Below, one piece after another: positions 60,301-64,000 of a stretch of DNA of 64,000 bases (the first letter of the stretch is position 1; each line of letters opens with the position of its first letter). Made by a program: the position numbers and the translations under genes. The notes beneath the pieces were generated by a model that was given only the letters and a program-made list of their open reading frames with translations, was not told the origin of the DNA and ran no database searches. The stretch is from contig NC_092803.1 of assembly GCF_040954645.1 (NCBI RefSeq), positions 123,089,961 to 123,153,960 of the forward strand, in the 5' to 3' direction. Source of the DNA: Diabrotica undecimpunctata. Its lineage: Eukaryota; Arthropoda; Insecta; Coleoptera; Chrysomelidae.

Positions 60301-62360
60301 TGAAAATAAAATCACTGAACTAGTAGGGTTGTTGAATTAAAAACATTCATTCATTAACAACTTTCAATAAATATCTACTTGCTTCAGACCCTTTTTGACA
60401 AAAACCTGAAATACCAATTTGTTTTAAGAAATATAAAAAGCAATATTAAAAATATTATTTGATTTCTCGTATACGAGGGTACACCTAAATTTACATACGT
60501 AATTTAATGTCTCTAACATTATATAACTTCAAATAAATAAGAAATAAGGAATGGATCGATTTTTTTGCACCTGAGTGTATATTAACAGGAGAACTCTATG
60601 CAATTTACCAAGCGATACTACACGCAAATGCAAATAAGATGAACAAAATATTAATCGTGACAGATTCTATGTCATCACTACAAATAATCAGGAAAATATA
60701 CACGCAGCATCCATAAGCTTTACTAATAAAGGAAGAACTCAATAAATTGCATACTAAAGAATACAAGCATCAAGTTTCTCTGGGTCCCATCACATGTTGG
60801 AATAACAGGTAACGAAGCAGCAGACAAAAATGCCAAAGAAGCTATAAACAACAACAGTATCCCTATATCACCCCAATCTGTAAGTATGGACCTAAAAAGC
60901 TATTTCATAAAGCACCAGAACTGAAACAATAAAAGGAAATCCACACCATCAAAGCGTCAGGAGATAAAAAATAAGATTGGACTACTATCCTAAGTTGGGC
61001 CCTACAGCACTATGTGGTATAACCGGTTTTGAAAATATAATATAGGTATACTATATATAGTTATATACTACCTTTAGTTGGGATTAATCATAATTTTAAT
61101 TGAAAATACGTTTATATTGATGTTTCCATTTCCACTTCGGGAATCCATTTCAGTTCCACAAAGGAATTGCTGTGGATATTTTTTGATCTACTTGAGAGTG
61201 TTAAGTTTGCGGATCCAATATTTTATTATAATTGGAGGATGAGAAAAATAAAGTTTTGTCATTGATTAGTGGAGCTGTGCTACTGAATATTACATTGTGT
61301 GTAGTAGAAGTATTTGAATTATTTGTAAACTGTTGACTTATTAGAAATTGATAGTTATTCGAGAGATGGTCTAATTGATGTCAGTTTGAGTGTGGCTACT
61401 TTTCACAAGACAAAAAAATTGGATATGTCGTATTATATTGTAATTTATGAGTATTATGGAATCTGTAACCAATCTGTAATATGAAAATTGCACATGACCG
61501 TTATATAAAGCAATTATATACACACTAACAACTGTTACTGTTTAGTTAAAAATATTAATATAAATGATATATTTGAAATTCTATGAGAGTTGAAGTGAAA
61601 ATTTGTATTCTCTCCAGAGCCGAATTCATTTGTATACTTTGTGTTTGTTGAAAAATCAAGCTTAAAACGTACAGAAAACGTTTTCGGTAATCTTCGAAGT
61701 AAGAATGTCTGTAGAGCTTGTGTTATTGATATCAGAAATAAATTAGGCCTTGCAGAGAATTAACTGAAATATAAACAGAATAACGGAATTCAAATTACGC
61801 TTGATAAAACTTCTACCGGGATATAATAAAGAAAAAGAATGAAAGAAAAATCTGAAGATGGGATAGATATTTCTCTATTATAGGGTCTTACAACTCTTTG
61901 GTCTAGAATGAGAACTAAAGCAAACTAGGGAAGACAACAATTTCATTGCTAAAAATCTAAGAGTCTGGTTTCACATAAGTACCACATATATTTGTTTATG
62001 CCTCTTAAGAAATTGCAACTGCCTATGATTTTTCATTTTTCAATGCCAAATACACAATTAAAAATCTAAAATAGAGGGTCTAGTGAATGTATTTATATGT
62101 AATGGTAATCAATAAAGGTTTATTTAATTGTATATTTTGAACGTAATATGTTTGTTCTTTTAGTGATACATTGCCTCCTCATATCCAGACCTGCATAGAA
62201 TGTTACAAGTCATTCTGGAAAATTGTTCGTTATAATAACAGATCATATAGTAGTAGCATATCCAGCAGATCGAATCTTTGTAAAGAACTACCTCCTACAC
62301 CTAAACAAGAATTTGAAGTAGACTTTCAGGCTCCTCCTTCTGAAGCAAGCAGTGAACTAG
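52521..62360 (+). CDS. Zir: DOCK7-like (zizimin-related) guanine exchange factor, 5' part
   Basis: Exons are 52521-52561, 52613-52682, 52824-53002 and 62164-62360, with GT-AG junctions and a frame that stays open across all of them; a donor at 62361 shows that the gene continues outside the window. The protein starts MASTQRAFAQKLS, then QQAAEVRRNVSC, matching the start of vertebrate DOCK7 (RAFAQKIS..., AAEVRK). EIVEPLEFEDFLQSY, IDRDPLRAILDIPQGDVEV and LPPHIQTCIECYKSFW follow the same order as DOCK6/7/8. The family activates Rac/Cdc42 through a distant DHR2 domain not present here. The fly member of this subgroup is Zir. Intron 3 is 9.2 kb and transposon-rich. Confidence 0.9.
52613..52682 (+). 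CDS. Zir: DOCK7-like exon 2
   Basis: Acceptor TTTCAG, donor GTGAGT from 52683. Encodes KQQAAEVRRNVS, then a serine/proline-rich SPSPS stretch. Confidence 0.88.
52824..53002 (+). CDS. Zir: DOCK7-like exon 3
   Basis: Acceptor TTTTAG, donor GTGAGT from 53003. Encodes GWINEIVEPLEFEDFLQSY through IRPILPEEKL; the last codon is split CT|T. Confidence 0.9.
53010..53910. other. DOCK intron 3, nothing recognised
   Basis: AT-rich; includes an AAATAAAAT-type low-complexity stretch at about 53400-53510. Confidence 0.5.
53922..54173 (-). mobile_element. LINE 3' fragment with target-site duplication
   Basis: Minus-strand reading RLVVECKVDGKRTRGRSPLR, WSDQIKCATSYSLSEAAHRT and EEWIATI, followed by a GAGGAGGAATGG tail. 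A 10-bp repeat AAATTCCATT lies at 53912-53921 and 54174-54183. Confidence 0.72.
54265..54328. repeat. (AT)n microsatellite
   Basis: About 62 bp of AT; it may have grown from the 3' tail of the adjacent LINE. Confidence 0.95.
54330..54715 (-). mobile_element. LINE 3' fragment
   Basis: Minus-strand pieces read EMECLRRCCRVTRMDRRSND, IEQKRLKWYG and, after shifts, GRRKRG-like and W-containing C-terminal motifs of a LINE. It contains several breaks. Confidence 0.65.
54798..55250. mobile_element. 454-bp MITE family copy 2
   Basis: Almost identical over its whole length to 13629-14082, with only a few substitutions and one-base deletions. TTAA lies on the left (54794-54797); the right flank reads TAGT, so the right target site is altered. 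Confidence 0.8.
55260..56256. other. DOCK intron 3, nothing recognised
   Basis: AT-rich; no supported gene or repeat. Confidence 0.45.
56269..56659 (+). mobile_element. LINE 3' fragment with target-site duplication
   Basis: A 12-bp repeat AAACTATTTAAT at 56257-56268 and 56660-56671 flanks it. The plus strand is the same family as 50440-50917 (KIGRLRWIGHVERMEEGEI-like), with frameshifts and a (GATGAT)n tail. Confidence 0.88.
57004..57330 (-). mobile_element. LINE 3' fragment
   Basis: The minus strand reads RPRLRWWDDVDEDVRKIGIT, then NWQHLKTIRNKQNK and a stop, a typical LINE C-terminus. The low-coordinate end holds the tail. Confidence 0.62.
57496..57744. mobile_element. foldback MITE with perfect 19-bp TIRs
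   Basis: ATAGACATATAATACAAGA at 57496-57514 is perfectly inverted at 57726-57744. The interior contains a second inverted pair, TCGACCACGTGACCT against AGGTCACGTGGTCGA (about 57617-57631 and 57656-57670). Non-coding; superfamily undetermined. Confidence 0.72.
57961..58122. mobile_element. foldback MITE, second type
   Basis: AGACAATTAGAAAAAAAAAG with GATAGTGCAAACACTCC on the left is inverted at the right as GGAGTGTTTGCACTATC with ATTTTAATTGTCT. The arms are about 35-40 bp, imperfect. About 160 bp, non-coding. Confidence 0.62.
58130..58800. other. mostly unassigned; possible start of decayed LINE
   Basis: Sequence from about 58440 (TTKPLDTLH-like reading) could be the late reverse-transcriptase region of the LINE whose RNase H follows at 58806, but no frame is clear. 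Confidence 0.35.
59027..60577 (-). mobile_element. Tc1-like transposon, apparently intact
   Basis: 1551 bp between TA sites (59025-59026 and 60578-60579). Terminal inverted repeats are identical over 27 bp and start CACTCAGGTGCAAAAAAATC. It contains one uninterrupted transposase frame. It is inserted in a LINE RNase H region within DOCK intron 3. Confidence 0.95.
59245..60264 (-). CDS. Tc1-family DD34E transposase, intact
   Basis: 339 residues from the ATG at 60264, the usual length for this family. The N-terminus has the paired helix-turn-helix DNA-binding region (YYAAEMLSVSRSSVQRAVRR, then RPGSGRRR, an AT-hook-like GRPR relative, and LRNRHLTSVKLANRL). The catalytic triad is D in FSDESRF, D in FMDDNARPHH and E in NPIEHLWD; exactly 34 residues separate the second D from E. 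The enzyme cuts and pastes the element at TA sites by binding its TIRs. No stop or frameshift; possibly active. Confidence 0.95.
   Translation of the reverse strand: MSLTPTDAARAVTLVQDGRSQYYAAEMLSVSRSSVQRAVRRFSDTGNFTRRPGSGRRRVTSERDDRFLVSSCLRNRHLTSVKLANRLSEVKNVDVSRWTVRRRVVEGNLLSRRPALSPILSIEHRRARLAFAREHENWSDADWSNVLFSDESRFCLRSPDGRERVWRRHGERDFQCTIAERISYRGGSVMVWAGISSEAHTDLVIVDRGSMTAARYITSILDQHVVPFAPFIGPNFIFMDDNARPHHARIVNQYIEGVGIVRMNWPACSPDLNPIEHLWDMMGRRLRARVPRPNNLAELTAALQEIWDQLDQFDIQRLITSMPRRVQAVIRARGGNTRY
61060..61180 (-). mobile_element. Penelope-like terminal remnant
   Basis: The minus strand reads CTGAAATGGATTCCCGAAGT then GGAAATGGAAACATC and an ATACG/TTAAAA stretch. This matches the motif at 16312-16352 in the Penelope-like element (GATTTCCGAAGTGGAAATTG). 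No coding part. Confidence 0.5.
61200..62155. other. DOCK intron 3, nothing recognised
   Basis: AT-rich; no supported feature up to the exon 4 acceptor. Confidence 0.5.
62164..62360 (+). CDS. Zir: DOCK7-like exon 4
   Basis: Acceptor TCTTTTAG (AG at 62162-62163), donor GTAACT from 62361. Encodes DTLPPHIQTCIECYKSFWKI, a serine-rich stretch and ELPPTPKQEFEVDFQAPP. Phase 1 at its 3' end. Confidence 0.88.
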
Positions 62361-62563
62361 GTAACTATTTTCATCCTAATGTTATATTACAATTAAAAAC
62401 TAAAAACAAAAATTTCCTAAACAATGTGTTGTTTGCCTACGAAGACACTATGAGTTCAAATGGAGTGTCAACACAGAATTGTATATTTGGGCAGACAATA
62501 ATCTGGGTGGGATATAGAATGAGTTGATTACTGGTCCTCTCTTTTTTTCGTTATGTACTGTAT

Positions 62564-62698
62564 CTTCTTCTTTCAGTACCCTGTCCGATTATCGAACGTT
62601 GGCGATCATATTGGCAATAATAACTTTGTTTACGACGGCTTTAAATAAATTAGCGGTGGTCTCTTGATACCATTTTCGGAGATTTCGGAGCCATACGG
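62564..62698 (-). mobile_element. short RTE-type LINE 3' fragment with target-site duplication
   Basis: An 11-bp repeat ATGTACTGTAT at 62553-62563 and 62699-62709 flanks 135 bp. The minus strand reads VWLRNLRKWYQETTANLFKA and IANMIANVR, the very end of an RTE protein, with a GAAGAAG tail. Confidence 0.88.
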
Positions 62699-62715
62699 AT
62701 GTACTGTATGCTTAA

Positions 62716-64000
62716 CCCTTAATTTGGATTTGCATCTTATAAGCTACGTCATTGTCTATCTCTTAAATCATTTACTCAGTATTGTCTGTTAATTGTGTTG
62801 CCCATACGTCTACTAAACTCAGAAAGCTAATAGTACTGCCATCTATAGTGATCATTCAAAGTTAGTCACAATTGTTTATAAGATGGTTGCCTAGTGAACG
62901 CCGAATAGAAAAAGGCTGGTAAGTTTTATTCAATATTAGTGTAAAGATAATTATTTTCTTTTAATACAGGAGGTGAAGTTGTAGTATGATGATGTGTTGT
63001 GATCTTACACATATGAATATTTATATATACTTAAATATCCAAAAGTGACAATACCGAACCAAAGATAAAGGAGCATTTTTGTTTTGTATCCTATAATCTA
63101 CTTTGCCAAAGATATGGCTTAATGGAACTTTTTTGTTATGTATCTTATAGTTTACTTTGCCATATATTCAGTATTGTGAAATATTTTTGTTTTGTACCTA
63201 TCCCACACTTCATTTCCAATTACATTAGTAGAATTTGTTATATAAGTATAGTGTTTCCTTGGTTTCAGCGAAATAACAATATGACATCATCAAGGTCCGA
63301 AAAAATTTTGGCATTACTTCCACCACCTTCATCTGATATAGATGATTCGAGCGATAAAGAAAATTAAAGTTATACTAAACCATCTAGAACTCAAAGTTCT
63401 GAAACTGATGAACGTTCTGAAGTCGAAAGTTTACCTTCTGATGTTCAAGAAATTTTTGATACATTATCAGATACAGATTCAGTATCCGAAACTGAACATT
63501 CAAAACCAGAGCTATCAACACATCAATCCGCTTATAGTACGCCTAAATATATTTGCAGTATACCTAAATCTGCTTTGAGTCCTTTAAAAACACGATCACA
63601 ACATCAGATACCTGGACCATCTAAAGAGATTAACGACAATACTAACCACCCTAAAGGCAAACTACAAAGTAAACGCACGAAACGACAGAATTTGGTTGAA
63701 TACCACATTCCCGAAAATAACTTTTCTGTGGCGGATGAATTAAAGTCACCATTAGAATATTTCAAAATGTTTTTTTAGACGATCTGTTAGAGTTAATTGT
63801 CAACATACAAACCTTTATTCCGTTCAGCAAACAGTCAAGTCGATAAGCGTTACTAAAGATGAGATAAGTAACTTCATAGCGATACAGATTTTGATGGGTA
63901 TAGTAGCTATGCCATCATACTTGGACTACTGGAGTGTAAACTTCAGAACGATAAAATATCAGAAATAATGCCTCTCAAACAATATCAGAAAATTAGCGGG
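62716..64000 (+). mobile_element. piggyBac-like element 3, left part (runs off window)
   Basis: TTAA at 62712-62715 followed by CCCTTAATTTGGAT, a piggyBac-like start; it precedes a piggyBac-type transposase. The right end lies outside the window. Confidence 0.6.
63281..64000 (+). pseudogene. piggyBac-type transposase 3, partial and broken
   Basis: ATG at 63281 (after an acceptor-like TTTCAG) opens MTSSRSEKILALLPPPSSDI, an acidic N-terminus. A TAA at 63365-63367 interrupts the frame, which resumes to 63776 with KSPLEYFKMFF, the usual entry to the piggyBac catalytic region. A frameshift follows; then DDLLELIV and, in further shifted frames, LMGIVAMPSY-like sequence lead to the window edge. No catalytic Asp lies within the window. 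Confidence 0.78.

Larger units (their letters stand above)
58806..60990 (+). pseudogene. LINE RNase H region (I/Jockey-group), interrupted by Tc1
   Basis: YTVYYTDASKTENGVGVAII (about 58910-58970), with the first RNase H Asp, precedes the Tc1 insertion at 59027. After it (from 60580), ELYAIYQAILHANA-like sequence and VTDSMSSLQIIRKI carry the next catalytic positions, and FLWVPSHVGI-like sequence follows with shifts near 60775-60800. RNase H of this type is found in I-, R1- and LOA-related LINEs. Decayed. Confidence 0.68.

Noticed and set aside
62361..62527. Continuation of the DOCK exon 4 frame
   Set aside because: Follows a good donor site (GTAACT); treated as intron read-through.

Overview
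This is a stretch of AT-rich animal nuclear DNA, most probably from an insect and perhaps a beetle with a large repeat-rich genome. The inference rests on spliced host genes with GT-AG introns, many RTE-type LINE fragments of the kind common in insects, and piggyBac, Tc1/mariner, hAT, Penelope, copia and gypsy copies. No bacterial operons, rRNA, tRNA or CRISPR arrays were seen.

Host genes. (1) At the left edge (1-800, minus) is the last exon of a C2H2 zinc-finger gene with at least eight fingers; it runs off the window. (2) A complete four-exon RNF141-type RING-finger gene runs on the minus strand from 52032 to 33256. Its frame closes exactly (702 nt, 233 residues), and introns 2 and 3 (5.2 and 12.8 kb) are full of transposons. 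(3) Head to head with it, 488 bp away between the two start codons, is the 5' part of a DOCK7-like (Zir, zizimin-related) guanine-exchange-factor gene on the plus strand, with four exons at 52521-62360; it continues beyond the window.

Mobile elements fill almost everything else, often nested. 1-9.4 kb: zinc-finger exon, four RTE fragments (three with clear target-site duplications), a hammerhead ribozyme, a Merlin-like transposase remnant and a hAT-like MITE. 9.5-24 kb: a decayed ZMYM1-type hAT, a CR1-like LINE, a 454-bp MITE, a Penelope-like element with a GIY-YIG domain, a DDE transposase with a small LINE inside it, a PIF/Harbinger-like MITE and a mariner relic. 24-32 kb: a hAT-like MITE interrupted by an apparently intact gypsy element with identical LTRs. 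33-46 kb (RNF141 intron 3): two head-to-head Penelope-like copies, one carrying a piggyBac and the other a copia with identical LTRs. 46-51.6 kb (RNF141 intron 2): a full-length piggyBac inside a MITE, and a LINE. 53-62 kb (DOCK intron 3): LINE pieces, foldback MITEs and an intact Tc1 element inside a LINE RNase H region. 62.4-64 kb: start of a third piggyBac.

The most unusual observation is the C-terminus of the gypsy Pol (about 30.87-31.39 kb). After the integrase it carries what looks like a TARG1/OARD1-type macrodomain with degenerate catalytic positions, followed by a CCCH zinc finger. Its Gag starts with a SAP-like motif. The other point of special interest is the set of hammerhead-ribozyme motifs (one canonical, two degenerate), at least one of them beside a Penelope-like copy. 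All assignments come from reading motifs by eye; no database search was run.
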